From contig NZ_ATUP01000001.1 in NCBI RefSeq assembly GCF_000420265.1, positions 930,001 to 994,000 on the forward strand: a stretch of DNA of 64,000 nucleotides, in the 5' to 3' direction. Shown in pieces: positions 1 through 8,698 of the stretch. A program made the translations under genes and the position numbers. The notes beneath the pieces were generated by a model. That model was not told the origin of the DNA and searched no databases. It saw nothing but the letters and a program-made list of their open reading frames with translations. The stretch's first letter is position 1. Each line of letters begins with the position of its first letter. Source of the stretch: Oceanicaulis alexandrii DSM 11625 (GTDB taxonomy: Bacteria > Pseudomonadota > Alphaproteobacteria > Caulobacterales > Maricaulaceae).

Positions 1-2615
1 CGACCGCGCGGTTCTTCCTGTGCACGGTCGAGGCGATGCCATTGAACATGCGCCCGGCTTTTCTCGCGATTGACGAGATCCAGCTGGCCGCAGACCCCGA
101 GCGCGGACATATCTTCACCGACCGGCTGCTTCATGCGCGCGGCACGGCGGAGACCCTGTTTCTGGGCTCCACCACCATGCGGCCTATCCTGCGCCATCTG
201 ATCCCGGAAGCGGAGATCGAGGAACGCGAACGCTTCTCGGTGCTGACCTATGCCGGCGCAAAGAAGCTGACCAAACTTCCCAGGCGCTCCGCCATCGTCG
301 CCTTCAGCTCCGAGGACGTCTATTCCATCGCCGAGCTCGTGCGCCGTCAGCGCGGCGGCGCGGCGGTCGTCATGGGCGCGCTCAGCCCCCGCACCCGCAA
401 CGCCCAGGTCGAGCTTTACCAATCAGGCGAAGTGGATTTCCTGATCGCGACGGACGCGATCGGCATGGGGCTGAACATGGATGTGGACCATGTGGCCTTC
501 GCCAGCTTCTCAAAGTTCGACGGGCGCAAGCGCCGTCAGCTCTTCCCCCATGAGATCGGGCAAATCGCCGGACGCGCTGGCCGGTTCCGCTCTGACGGCA
601 CGTTTGGACAAACCGCGGACGCCCGCCCTCTGGACACAGATATCATCGAGCGGGTGGAGAACCACACCTTTGAACCTGTCCGCAAGCTGACCTGGCGAGA
701 GACCCAGCTTGACCTGCGCTCGCTGGACACGCTTCGCCGGTCCTTGAACCAGCCGTCTCCCGATCCCGTGCTGGAGCGCGTCCGCAATGCAGCCGATGAG
801 CATGTGCTCGACCTTGTGTCGCGCGACAGCGATATTCGAGAGCGCGCCGCCGCTCGCGACGGGACCGCAAGGCTCTGGGATGTCTGCCGGACTCCGGACT
901 TCCGCAAATCCAGCCCGGAAGAACATGCGCGTCTGGTTTCAACACTTTACATGCACCTGACCAGCGCCAAGGGCTATTTGCCCGACAGCTGGCTGGACGC
1001 CCAGTTGACGCGTCTGGCCAAGACCGCGGGAGACGTGGATGCGCTGGCGCAAAGACTGGCTTATGTCCGCACCTGGTCTTACGCCGCCCACCGGAAGGAC
1101 TGGACAAAAGACCCTGAATATTGGACGAGCCGTACCCGAGAGGTTGAAGATCAGCTCTCGGACGCGCTTCATGAGCGCCTGACGGCCCGTTTCATCGACC
1201 GGCGCACCAGCGCGCTGATGAAAGGGCTGCGTGAGAAAACCGATTTGCAATCCGGGCTCAACCGCCTGGGCGAGGTCACTGTGGAGGGCCATTTCGTGGG
1301 ACGATTGAACGGGCTGAGCTTTGAAGCCGACGCTGCAGGCGAGCCTTTGGCGCGTCGGGCCGTGGCGAACGCCGCCATGAAAGCCGTCCGTCCGGAAGTG
1401 AACCGGCTCCTCTCCCAGCTCTCCCAGGCTGACGATGCGGAACTGGCTCTGGGCGAAGACGGCCTGCTGAACTGGAAAGACGATCCTGTGGGTCGCCTGA
1501 GAGCAGGCGGTGATCCGTTCACCCCGGGCGTTGATCTGATCGGCGGCGAGCTGGGATCCAGCGAACTGATCGCCCAGGCCGAAAAACGCCTGATGACGTT
1601 CGCCGCCGAACAGGCCGGCACCCGGCTCGAACCGCTTCTGGATATGCGCAAGGCGCTCAAGGAAGAAGGTCGCCTCGACGGCCTGGCGCGCGGCGTCGCC
1701 TATCAGCTGGTGGAAAATTTCGGCGCCATGTCACGCGCCAAGCTGGCGGATGAATTATCCGCCCTGTCCGTGCCCGAGCGCCAGTCCTTGCGGCGCGCCG
1801 GCGTGCGCATCGGCGAGCATGCGGTGTTCATGCCGGCCTTGCTCAAGCCCGGCGCGGCCCGCCTCCTGTCCATGCTCAAGGCGGTGCATGAGGGCGATAT
1901 CGATCGGGCGGTCAATCCGCCGCCAGGCCTGACCAGCATTCCCAATGATCGCCGTTACACCCTGGCTGATTATGCGGCGGCGGGCTTTCAGCCGTGTGGA
2001 CCGCGCGCAGTGCGCCTCGACATGCTGGAACGTCTCGCCGATCTGATCCGGGATCAGCGCTCTGAAAACAAGGAGCGACGGTTTGAGCCCAACGCGCCCA
2101 TGACGGCGCTGCTGGGGTGCTCCAATGAAGATCTCAGAGAAGTTCTGAAAGCCCTTGGCTATCGACGCGTCCAGACTGCGACCGAGGAGCAACCCGAATT
2201 GTGGGCGGGCCGATCACGCTCCAGCGCCCGTCCGGCGCAAGGCGGAAACAAGCCCCACGGCAAGGGCAAAGGTCCGCGCAAGGATGCACGCGCCGCCAAG
2301 CCTGCGCCGGTTCAGGACAGGCCGATCGACCCGGATTCGCCCTTCGCCGCGCTCGCCGCGCTGGAGTTGGAGCAACCCAAACCGGCCGCCCAGAAACGCC
2401 GCAAGCCGCGCAAGAAGCCCAAAGCCAAGCCCGCCGAAGCGCATGCAGACGAAAGTGCGCCGGAGGCGGCATCCGAGCAGTCGCCCTCGCCGACCGATGC
2501 GCTGGACGCGCAACATGCTGCGCCTGCAACGCCTGCAGAGACGACCGCAGATGAGACCCAGGCAGACACCCAAGCCGCATCTGACACGGCGGAGACGACA
2601 CAAGAGCGCTCATGA
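1..2615 (+). CDS. Suv3-like DEXQ-box RNA helicase, 5' end outside window
   Basis: Superfamily II helicase of the SUPV3L1/Suv3 type, an NTP-dependent RNA unwinding enzyme. The frame is open from base 3 to the stop at 2615, so the gene begins upstream of the window and the Walker A motif is not visible. Counting from Met at 36: motif II reads AIDEIQ (residues 11-16), with Gln instead of Asp/His, the Suv3 hallmark. ATDAIGMGLNMD near residue 140 is motif V and QIAGRAGRF near 175 is motif VI. The last ~150 residues are Lys/Pro/Ala-rich, then Ala/Thr/Glu-rich low complexity, probably a disordered RNA-binding tail. The stop overlaps the next start (ATGA at 2612), indicating an operon with the S4 gene. 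Confidence 0.85.
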   Translation, partial: TARFFLCTVEAMPLNMRPAFLAIDEIQLAADPERGHIFTDRLLHARGTAETLFLGSTTMRPILRHLIPEAEIEERERFSVLTYAGAKKLTKLPRRSAIVAFSSEDVYSIAELVRRQRGGAAVVMGALSPRTRNAQVELYQSGEVDFLIATDAIGMGLNMDVDHVAFASFSKFDGRKRRQLFPHEIGQIAGRAGRFRSDGTFGQTADARPLDTDIIERVENHTFEPVRKLTWRETQLDLRSLDTLRRSLNQPSPDPVLERVRNAADEHVLDLVSRDSDIRERAAARDGTARLWDVCRTPDFRKSSPEEHARLVSTLYMHLTSAKGYLPDSWLDAQLTRLAKTAGDVDALAQRLAYVRTWSYAAHRKDWTKDPEYWTSRTREVEDQLSDALHERLTARFIDRRTSALMKGLREKTDLQSGLNRLGEVTVEGHFVGRLNGLSFEADAAGEPLARRAVANAAMKAVRPEVNRLLSQLSQADDAELALGEDGLLNWKDDPVGRLRAGGDPFTPGVDLIGGELGSSELIAQAEKRLMTFAAEQAGTRLEPLLDMRKALKEEGRLDGLARGVAYQLVENFGAMSRAKLADELSALSVPERQSLRRAGVRIGEHAVFMPALLKPGAARLLSMLKAVHEGDIDRAVNPPPGLTSIPNDRRYTLADYAAAGFQPCGPRAVRLDMLERLADLIRDQRSENKERRFEPNAPMTALLGCSNEDLREVLKALGYRRVQTATEEQPELWAGRSRSSARPAQGGNKPHGKGKGPRKDARAAKPAPVQDRPIDPDSPFAALAALELEQPKPAAQKRRKPRKKPKAKPAEAHADESAPEAASEQSPSPTDALDAQHAAPATPAETTADETQADTQAASDTAETTQERS

Positions 2616-2896
2616 GTGAGCACGGCCCAGCCCAGCGCTGCGATGTCTGGCTGTTCCGGACACGATTGTTCAAGTCGCGCGCGCTGGCGGGTCAGATGGT
2701 CGAGAAAGGCGCTGTCCGCATTGACCGCGGGGGCAAGGTGATGCGCCTGACCAAAGCCTCAAGCCCGGTCCGCGCGGGCGATCAGCTGGTGATCCGGCGC
2801 GGCGATGCGCCCTTCCGGCTTGTCATCTTGGACCTGCCAGAGCGGCGCGGTCCTGCCGTTGAAGCCCAGGCGTGCTACAGCCTCGCCACTGACTAA
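2612..2896 (+). CDS. S4-domain RNA-binding protein (Hsp15-like)
   Basis: A 94-residue protein made almost entirely of one S4 RNA-binding fold: WLFRTRLFKSRALAGQMVEKG followed by AVRIDRGGKV and a basic strand ending in DQLVIRR. Hsp15/YrfH-type S4 proteins bind rRNA or stalled large subunits, so a role in translation quality control is plausible but inferred. Its start overlaps the helicase stop by 4 nt, so the two RNA-acting proteins are translationally coupled. The size fits short alphaproteobacterial S4 proteins, which lack the longer basic C-terminal tail of E. coli Hsp15. Confidence 0.85.
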   Translation: MSEHGPAQRCDVWLFRTRLFKSRALAGQMVEKGAVRIDRGGKVMRLTKASSPVRAGDQLVIRRGDAPFRLVILDLPERRGPAVEAQACYSLATD

Positions 2897-2920
2897 AGCA
2901 TCAAGTTTTCTGGATTGATC

Positions 2921-3355
2921 ATGTTTGAAACCCTGAAACGCCTTTTCACATCCGCAGAGCCCGCAGCCCGGGACGCTCTGACCCCGGAAGTGTGCACCGC
3001 TGCGCTGATGGTTGAAGCCGCGCTCTCAGACGGCATTTACGCCGATGTTGAGGAAGCCGAGATCGTATCCGTGCTTCGCACCGGGTTTGACCTCGATGAA
3101 ACCAAGGCCGCCGAAGTGTTGCAAGAAGCGGAGGAACTGGCGGAAGCCGCCGTGGACCATCACCGCTTCACACGCGTGGTCAAGCAATTGCCGCGCGATC
3201 AACGGCTCACGATCCTGACCGATCTGTGGCGCGTGGTCCTGGCGGATGGCGAACGGGACGCGCATGAAGATGCATTGATCCGACGCCTGGCGCCGCTGCT
3301 GGGCTTGTCAGATCGTGACCGCGCCGAAGCGCGGCAAGCCGCCTCGGAACGTTGA
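2921..3355 (+). CDS. TerB-family protein
   Basis: A 144-residue acidic, all-helical protein resembling the TerB/DjlA N-terminal fold. It has repeated blocks of the kind LMVEAALSDGIYADVEEAEI and LWRVVLADGERDAHEDALIRR, where the D-G-x-x-x-x-x-E pattern is the metal-binding TerB signature. The biochemical role is not established; TerB domains are linked to tellurite resistance and general stress. ATG at 2921 is preferred over the in-frame TTG two codons upstream because MFETLKRLF is a typical family N terminus. It lies 24 nt after the S4 gene and 72 nt before fdxA, so it probably belongs to the same transcript. Confidence 0.75.
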   Translation: MFETLKRLFTSAEPAARDALTPEVCTAALMVEAALSDGIYADVEEAEIVSVLRTGFDLDETKAAEVLQEAEELAEAAVDHHRFTRVVKQLPRDQRLTILTDLWRVVLADGERDAHEDALIRRLAPLLGLSDRDRAEARQAASER

Positions 3356-3427
3356 CAAACGCCCTGCAGGGGGCCATGTCCCCGCCAACTTATCGTCTCT
3401 TATCCCTGTCCCGAGGCCGCCCGCGCG

Positions 3428-3760
3428 ATGACCTATATCGTCACTGACGCCTGCATTCGCTGCAAATTCACCGACTGTGTCGAAGTCTGTCCTGTGGACT
3501 GCTTTTATGAAGGCGAGAACATGCTCGTCATTCATCCTGACGAGTGCATTGATTGCGGTGTCTGCGAGCCTGAATGCCCGATTGAAGCCATCAAGCCGGA
3601 CACGGAAGACGATGCAGACGGCAAGTGGCTGGCGCTGAACTCAAAATACGCCACCGTCTGGCCGAACATCACGGTGCGTAAAGACCCGCCCGCCGACTAT
3701 AAAGAGTTCGAGACCATCACGAACAAGCTGGAGAAATATTTCTCCGAAAAGCCGGCTTGA
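3428..3760 (+). CDS. fdxA: 7Fe ferredoxin FdxA
   Basis: A 110-residue seven-iron ferredoxin (one 3Fe-4S and one 4Fe-4S cluster) of the Azotobacter FdI family. The first half carries C-x2-C-x4-C-x3-C ([15 protein letters not shown]), and the second [12 protein letters not shown] supplies the classical 4Fe-4S motif. The C-terminal ~45 residues ([16 protein letters not shown]...) are the family's non-cluster extension. It is a soluble cytoplasmic electron carrier whose physiological partner cannot be read from sequence. The gene lies between the RNA helicase operon and carD, an order I recognise from alphaproteobacterial chromosomes. Confidence 0.95.
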   Translation: MTYIVTDACIRCKFTDCVEVCPVDCFYEGENMLVIHPDECIDCGVCEPECPIEAIKPDTEDDADGKWLALNSKYATVWPNITVRKDPPADYKEFETITNKLEKYFSEKPA

Positions 3761-3839
3761 AAATCTCTGAACTCATTCAAAATCTTAGCGATTGGTTAAC
3801 CGCCCTCCGCGTGCGGAATAGACACGACTGCGCATCAAG

Positions 3840-3868
3840 TTGAGTTTTTGCAGTTTTTCTGTTATGAT
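3840..3868 (+). promoter_or_regulatory. Probable sigma70-type promoter of carD
   Basis: TTGAGT at 3840-3845 and TATGAT at 3863-3868 are separated by 17 nt, a near-consensus -35/-10 pair inside an unusually T-rich stretch between fdxA and carD. It would give a 5' leader of about 170 nt. Read by eye; no transcript data. Confidence 0.5.
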
Positions 3869-3949
3869 CTTCGTCTTCGGTAAGCGCACAAGCGCGTATT
3901 CCGGGACAGCAACCGCCTTGATGTAACTGTATCATAGAAAGTCCGACCG

Positions 3950-3970
3950 CTGATCTTCCACTTAGATCAG
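3950..3970. repeat. Perfect 7-bp inverted repeat in the carD leader
   Basis: CTGATCT (3950-3956) and AGATCAG (3964-3970) flank a 7-nt spacer, about 75 nt before the carD start and downstream of the proposed promoter. It could be an operator or an RNA hairpin in the leader; there is no T-run strong enough to call a terminator. Confidence 0.35.
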
Positions 3971-4044
3971 AACGGGTTTTCGTGTGGTCTATTCTGACCC
4001 GCGAACATGACCAGTTCGGCAGGCTTTGGACGAGAGGGCCTCGT

Positions 4045-4563
4045 ATGACCAAGAAATCCGCCAACGATAATAAGACGTTCAAGAAAAGCGACTATGTGGT
4101 CTATCCAGCACATGGCGTGGGCCGCGTTGTGGGCGTCGAAAAAGAAAGCGTCGCCGGATTTGATATCGAGGTCTACGTCGTCTCCTTCGAGCAAGACAAA
4201 ATGACCCTGCGCGTGCCGACCGCCAAGGCGACCGATGCTGGCATGCGCCCGCTCGCCAGTGACGATGTCCTGCAGAACGCGCTGAAAACCCTGAAGGGCA
4301 AACCCAAGGTCAAGCGCACCATGTGGAGCCGCCGCGCCCAGGAATACGAAGCCAAGATCAATTCCGGCGATCTGATCTCCATCGCGGAAGTCGTGCGCGA
4401 CCTGCACCGCCAGGAAGACCAGCCCGAGCCGTCTTATTCCGAGCGCCAGCTTTATGAATCCGCGCTCGACCGCATGGTCCGCGAAGTGGCGGCGGTCGAA
4501 AAAGTCGACCGCGAGGAAGCGCTTGAGCTTCTGACCACCACCCTGACCAAAAAAGCCGCCTAA
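4045..4563 (+). CDS. carD: CarD-family transcriptional regulator
   Basis: A 172-residue CarD protein that binds the RNA polymerase beta subunit and stabilises open promoter complexes. The RNAP-interaction domain, related to that of Mfd, occupies about residues 10-65 (KSDYVVYPAHGVGRVVGVEK...). The helical remainder (KVKRTMWSRRAQEYEAKI...) is the DNA-contacting domain. ATG 4045 is chosen over an in-frame upstream codon at 3982 because the domain starts just after MTKKSANDN and a GAGAGG ribosome site lies 7 nt upstream. The gene has its own promoter and a strong terminator, and precedes rpoH as in many alphaproteobacteria. Confidence 0.93.
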   Translation: MTKKSANDNKTFKKSDYVVYPAHGVGRVVGVEKESVAGFDIEVYVVSFEQDKMTLRVPTAKATDAGMRPLASDDVLQNALKTLKGKPKVKRTMWSRRAQEYEAKINSGDLISIAEVVRDLHRQEDQPEPSYSERQLYESALDRMVREVAAVEKVDREEALELLTTTLTKKAA

Positions 4564-4599
4564 ACCCCGCTTCGTCCAGTCAGGACATTCACAGTTCAA

Positions 4600-4632
4600 C
4601 GCCCCGCCAGAGCGATCTGGCGGGGCGTTTTT
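4600..4632 (+). terminator. Rho-independent terminator of carD
   Basis: A perfect 12-bp G+C-rich stem (4600-4611 with 4616-4627) with loop GCGA, followed by TTTTT at 4628-4632, 37 nt after the carD stop. Confidence 0.92.
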
Positions 4633-4691
4633 CGTTCCACCCCAGCAAATCGTGAACCATCACATCAGAGCGTGATCCAGGTCCGGACATC

Positions 4692-4711
4692 GTTCGTATA
4701 AGCTCACGAAC
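4692..4711. promoter_or_regulatory. Inverted repeat GTTCGT-N8-ACGAAC upstream of rpoH
   Basis: GTTCGT (4692-4697) and ACGAAC (4706-4711) form an interrupted palindrome 35 nt before the rpoH start, overlapping a TATAAG sequence at 4697-4702 that could be a -10 element. A regulator site is plausible; the cognate factor is unknown. Confidence 0.35.
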
Positions 4712-4746
4712 AAGTTAGTGGCCCATGCGAAACGAAAGCGAACAAG

Positions 4747-5652
4747 ATGTCACAATCTGCGCCGACTCGCTCCGCCCCATCGCGCTCCGTCGATCCTGAT
4801 CGGCGTTACATGAAGCAGGCGATGGATGCTCCTTTGCTCGAGCGTCAGCAAGAGCTGGACCTCGCCACCGCCTGGAAAGAGAAGGGCGATGAAGAGGCGC
4901 TGCATGCGCTGACCACGGCCTATATGAGGCTGGTCATCTCCATCGCCGCCAAGTTTCGCAATTACGGCCTGCCGTTCCCCGACCTGGTTTCAGAAGGCAA
5001 TATCGGTCTGATGCAGGCCGCCGCCCGCTTCGAACCGGAACGCGAGGTTCGCTTCTCCACCTACGCCACCTGGTGGATCAGGGCCTCTATTCAGGATTAC
5101 GTCCTGCGCAACTGGTCCATCGTACGCACCGGCACCACCGCCGCCCAGAAGTCCCTGTTCTTCAATCTCCGCCGTCTGCGCGCCCTGATCAAGGACACGA
5201 GTTCTGGCGCGCTGACGCCGGAAAACCGCGCCTATGTGGCCCAGGCCCTGCGCGTCGGCGAAGACGATGTGGAGAAGATGGCGAGCCGTCTGGCTGCTGT
5301 GGATCGCTCCCTTAACGCCCCCTTCACCGAGGATGGTGAAGGCGAATGGCAGGACTTGCTACAGGATGACAACCCGGACCCCGAAACGCAGGTCATGGAA
5401 GGCCGCGACCAGAACCAACGCTCGCAATGGCTCGGCCAGGCCTTGGGCCGGTTGAGCGAGCGAGAACAGCTCATTATCCGCGAGCGCCGTCTGGGCGAAG
5501 ATTCTGTCACGCTTGAGAAACTGGGCGAACGCCTGGGCATCTCAAAAGAACGTGTCCGACAGGTCGAGCATCAAGCGCTGAAAAAACTCAAACAATATCT
5601 GACCGAAGTGGTCGGAGACCCGGAAGAAGCCGGCCTGATCCCTACCGACTGA
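4747..5652 (+). CDS. rpoH: RNA polymerase sigma-32 factor RpoH
   Basis: A 301-residue heat-shock sigma factor. Region 2 is intact (LVSEGNIGLMQAAARF, then FSTYATWWIRASIQDYVLRN). It is followed by the RpoH-specific box QKSLFFNLRRLR, which distinguishes it from RpoD and RpoS types. Region 4.2 carries the promoter -35 helix-turn-helix (LEKLGERLGISKERVRQVEH). The N-terminal ~20 residues are Ser/Pro-rich and non-conserved, and region 1.1 is absent, as expected for the family. It is transcribed alone after the carD terminator. Its 3' end converges with the lipoprotein gene on the opposite strand, only 3 nt away. Confidence 0.96.
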   Translation: MSQSAPTRSAPSRSVDPDRRYMKQAMDAPLLERQQELDLATAWKEKGDEEALHALTTAYMRLVISIAAKFRNYGLPFPDLVSEGNIGLMQAAARFEPEREVRFSTYATWWIRASIQDYVLRNWSIVRTGTTAAQKSLFFNLRRLRALIKDTSSGALTPENRAYVAQALRVGEDDVEKMASRLAAVDRSLNAPFTEDGEGEWQDLLQDDNPDPETQVMEGRDQNQRSQWLGQALGRLSEREQLIIRERRLGEDSVTLEKLGERLGISKERVRQVEHQALKKLKQYLTEVVGDPEEAGLIPTD

Positions 5653-5655
5653 CGT

Positions 5656-6447
5656 TCAAGGCAAAGGTGTCGGGTCTGGCGCATCGAGGATTTCGATCTG
5701 CGCCGGACTCGACACATGGATCATGGGTCCATTCTCGGCATACAGCCAACCTCGTACGCGAATGACGGCGCCCTCCAACTCGGCCGGGTCCGAAAGCCCC
5801 TGCGCTTCAAACCGCTCGCGGTCCGCCCGGTTCAGGCTCACCGTGAAATCCGTGCGCCAATTCAGGCCAAAATTGAGATAAAGGCGGCCATTGCGCGCCT
5901 CTCCCACCGCCACGACGCGGCCTTCAATGATCTGGGCGCTGTCGAGAGTCTGGGCCAGGCGGTCCGGGTCCGGATCTCGGATTGTAAAATCACCGCTGCC
6001 CCAAGCTCCCTCTGCGGCCAGTCGCGCTTCAGCTTCCAGCGCATACAGACTATGGGCGCGCTCGTCCCCGCCAGGTCTGGGCCAGACCATGGCTTGGCCG
6101 GAGCGCACCATTTCAGCATCCAGATACGCCTCATCCTCCATCCGATCAAACAGCGCCAGAACCACAGCCCGTTCATATCGGTCGCGTCCCGCCTCTGTTT
6201 CGATCAACATCAGCGCCGGCCCTGCTTCATCAAGAAGACGTTGAAGCTGTTCACGGGAGTGCGGCGTCTCCGCGCCTCGTATTCCTGCAAGCAGGGCGGT
6301 TTGCCGTGCGCCCTCCTCATCCAGATAAGTGAAGCTGTGACCCGAGCGCGCGCCCAGAGGCGCGACGCTCGAAACCTCGGCCCGTTCCGGCGCATGACAG
6401 GCTGACAGGCTGGCCAAAACCAACACGCAAAGCGCGATTTTGAGCAT
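5656..6447 (-). CDS. SNase-like (thermonuclease-fold) lipoprotein
   Basis: A 263-residue predicted lipoprotein: signal peptide with lipobox LSAC, lipidated Cys at 17. The middle part follows the staphylococcal-nuclease/OB-fold pattern: LLAGIRGAETP at about residue 55, DRYERAVVLALF near 110, MVRSGQAMVWPRPG near 135, and LYALEAEARLAAEGAWG. Canonical catalytic residues appear only partly conserved, so enzymatic activity is uncertain. A C-terminal segment (IEGRVVAVGEARNGRLYLNFG) looks like a second OB-type domain common in alphaproteobacterial relatives. Its ribosome site lies in the loop-proximal arm of a small hairpin at 6454-6469. It follows the TonB receptor on the same strand and may share its transcript. 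Confidence 0.65.
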   Translation of the reverse strand: MLKIALCVLVLASLSACHAPERAEVSSVAPLGARSGHSFTYLDEEGARQTALLAGIRGAETPHSREQLQRLLDEAGPALMLIETEAGRDRYERAVVLALFDRMEDEAYLDAEMVRSGQAMVWPRPGGDERAHSLYALEAEARLAAEGAWGSGDFTIRDPDPDRLAQTLDSAQIIEGRVVAVGEARNGRLYLNFGLNWRTDFTVSLNRADRERFEAQGLSDPAELEGAVIRVRGWLYAENGPMIHVSSPAQIEILDAPDPTPLP

Positions 6448-6502
6448 TTAGAACTCCCCCAGAAGGGGAGCATACTGCCTGTCAGCCTCACAAGATCAAA
6501 GC

Positions 6503-8614
6503 CTAGAAGCGGGTATTGAGCCGCAACCAGACTCCCGCGCCAGCGCCCGGCAGACGTTCGCCAACGGGCACGCCGAGACCGGAATTGCGATTATAGCCCG
6601 CCAAATGATCGCGATAGGGCTGGTCGAGAATGTTCTCGACGCCCGCAGACAGGCTGACCTGATCATTGACCGCCCAGCGCCCGTAAGCGTTCAGCACCAC
6701 ATGACCCGGAGTTTCCAGCTCGCTGTTCTCGGCGGACACCTTGTCTTGCTCGGCGACCATCAAAGTTTCGACGGTCGCGGACCACACCGCCTGCTCATAG
6801 GTGGCGCTCAGGCGCAAGCTGGCGGGGGTGATGCGGTAGAGGTCATCGTCCACATCATCGCGTTCGCCACGCACATAGGTCAGCACGCCGTCCAACCGCC
6901 AGCTCGGCGTCAGGACCAGACCGAAATCCGCATCAATGCCGTAAAGCCGCGCATCCACATTGGAAAACCGCAAGGGCGTCGGATCCCCATTCATCGCCGA
7001 CACCATTTCAAGCGGCGTGTCGGCGACGCCCGGCGTATTCGGATCTGCCGGAACGCCCTGGATATAATCCTCGACCCAAGCAACATAGACGGTCGGCCGC
7101 AAATACGCCCGGTCTGACGCATAGTCGAAACCCGCTTCCAGGCTGGTCGCCACTTCCGGGTTCAGATCCAGCGTCCCCACATAGGTGTTGCCGTCCGCCA
7201 GACCGCCAGACGCCGTGATCGGCAGCCAGCCATAGCGCTCCACCTGCCCGGCGACGCGGGATTTGCGCGCCAGCGCGCCCCGCAGCGTCAGGGTTTCTGT
7301 GACGGGACGCGCAAGGCGCAGCAGGCCGTCCACCGTCATATCATCCCAGGACCGATCCGCCGAAGAGAACGCCGCCGCCAACATGCGCGGCCCCATGGGC
7401 AGAGCCGCTCCAAGCGACGGCTCGCCCGCATCTGCATCATGAGCGTCGAGCCGCACGCCGGCATACAGCTCGTAAGCCGAGAGCGGCCCCTCCCATTCGG
7501 CATAGGCGCCCGTACGCGCCAGCTCCACATCAGGAAACGGCGTTACGAAGAAGTCTGCATTCATGGGATTGGTGATGGTGGTGTCATGACGAATGTCTGC
7601 GCGGTCCAGTCCGAGACGCAAGACGCCGTCACGCAGGGCGCGTTCCGCATCGAACCCGAATGTCACGGTTTCAGAACTCGCCAAAGTCTCTCGCCAGCGC
7701 ATGGGCGCCGGCGCCGGGCGTTGATCAAAGTTGTTCATCGCGTGATCGACGCGCGCATGCTCGGCGCGCACTGACAAGCTCCATGCCTCAACCTGCGTAT
7801 TCAGGCCCAGACGGCTCGTGGAGGTGTCCATATAGCGAATGTCCATGGGGAAAGGCGGGTTGCCCGTCTCACCGCCTTCCTGGCGCCGGAAGTCCGCCGT
7901 CACTTCAGTGTTCGCGGTCAGGCGCAGGCCATAGCCCAAACCGTAGACATCGCGCGCATGGCCGGTCCCATTCAGGGGGCCATAGGGCGTGTCTCGATCC
8001 TCACCGCGCTCGGTGGATGCGATCACTTCAAAGCGCTGACGATCCGTCGCAATCCCGGCCACGCCGCCGACGGCATAGCTTTCGTCGACGCTGCGCACGA
8101 TGGAGGTGATATCCGCGCTCAAAACGGGGCTGGCGGTCTCGGCATAGTCGACATGCTTGAACACCGCGTTCACACCTGCGCTCAGGGACGGACCCTGGCT
8201 CACCTGCGCCGGGCCGCGTGTCACTTCCAGCCGCTCCAGCAAGGGCGCCGGCGCATAATGCAGCGGCGGATCCATAAGGTTGGGGCCGCCCGAATGGAAG
8301 GCCTGCCCATCAAGGCGAACAGCGACACGCGCGCCATACAGGCCGCGATACTGGACCTGACCCGATAGCGCGCCGTTATCCACGAGCGCCGCGCCAGGCA
8401 GGCGCGCAGCGAGCCCGGCGGCGTCCGGCGCCACCGCGGGCGCAAGCTCGGTGGAGACGGCAGTCGTGTCTGGAGACAAGGGCGAGCGGCCCGTGACGGT
8501 GATGACATCCACCCAGCGTGGATTGTCAGACTGGGGCGCAGCCTCGGCTGTTGAGGTTGAGGCTGCGGCGGACAAGGCGAGCGCAGACGCGCCCGCACAC
8601 AGGATGACAGACAT
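6503..8614 (-). CDS. TonB-dependent receptor, OprC/NosA-like (putative copper receptor)
   Basis: A 703-residue outer-membrane receptor with a signal peptide, a TonB-box region (DVITVTGRSP), a plug domain (residues ~50-160) and a beta-barrel ending in Phe (WLRLNTRF), as required for barrel insertion. The plug motif NLMDPPLHYAPAPLLERLEV resembles the MDPP-x-x-Y segment of copper receptors OprC/NosA. I therefore infer copper or another metal as ligand, not an iron siderophore. Support comes from the neighbouring DUF2946-like gene, a family often found beside such receptors. It lies 84 nt downstream of that gene on the same strand, so a short metal operon (DUF2946, receptor, lipoprotein) is likely. 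Confidence 0.8.
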   Translation of the reverse strand: MSVILCAGASALALSAAASTSTAEAAPQSDNPRWVDVITVTGRSPLSPDTTAVSTELAPAVAPDAAGLAARLPGAALVDNGALSGQVQYRGLYGARVAVRLDGQAFHSGGPNLMDPPLHYAPAPLLERLEVTRGPAQVSQGPSLSAGVNAVFKHVDYAETASPVLSADITSIVRSVDESYAVGGVAGIATDRQRFEVIASTERGEDRDTPYGPLNGTGHARDVYGLGYGLRLTANTEVTADFRRQEGGETGNPPFPMDIRYMDTSTSRLGLNTQVEAWSLSVRAEHARVDHAMNNFDQRPAPAPMRWRETLASSETVTFGFDAERALRDGVLRLGLDRADIRHDTTITNPMNADFFVTPFPDVELARTGAYAEWEGPLSAYELYAGVRLDAHDADAGEPSLGAALPMGPRMLAAAFSSADRSWDDMTVDGLLRLARPVTETLTLRGALARKSRVAGQVERYGWLPITASGGLADGNTYVGTLDLNPEVATSLEAGFDYASDRAYLRPTVYVAWVEDYIQGVPADPNTPGVADTPLEMVSAMNGDPTPLRFSNVDARLYGIDADFGLVLTPSWRLDGVLTYVRGERDDVDDDLYRITPASLRLSATYEQAVWSATVETLMVAEQDKVSAENSELETPGHVVLNAYGRWAVNDQVSLSAGVENILDQPYRDHLAGYNRNSGLGVPVGERLPGAGAGVWLRLNTRF

Positions 8615-8698
8615 GGTTTCTCATTTCACAGAACAGATTCCGCGCCCGCCCCACGGGACAGACGCCGACACGCGCCTTCGGGCGCGGCGAGGAGACGA

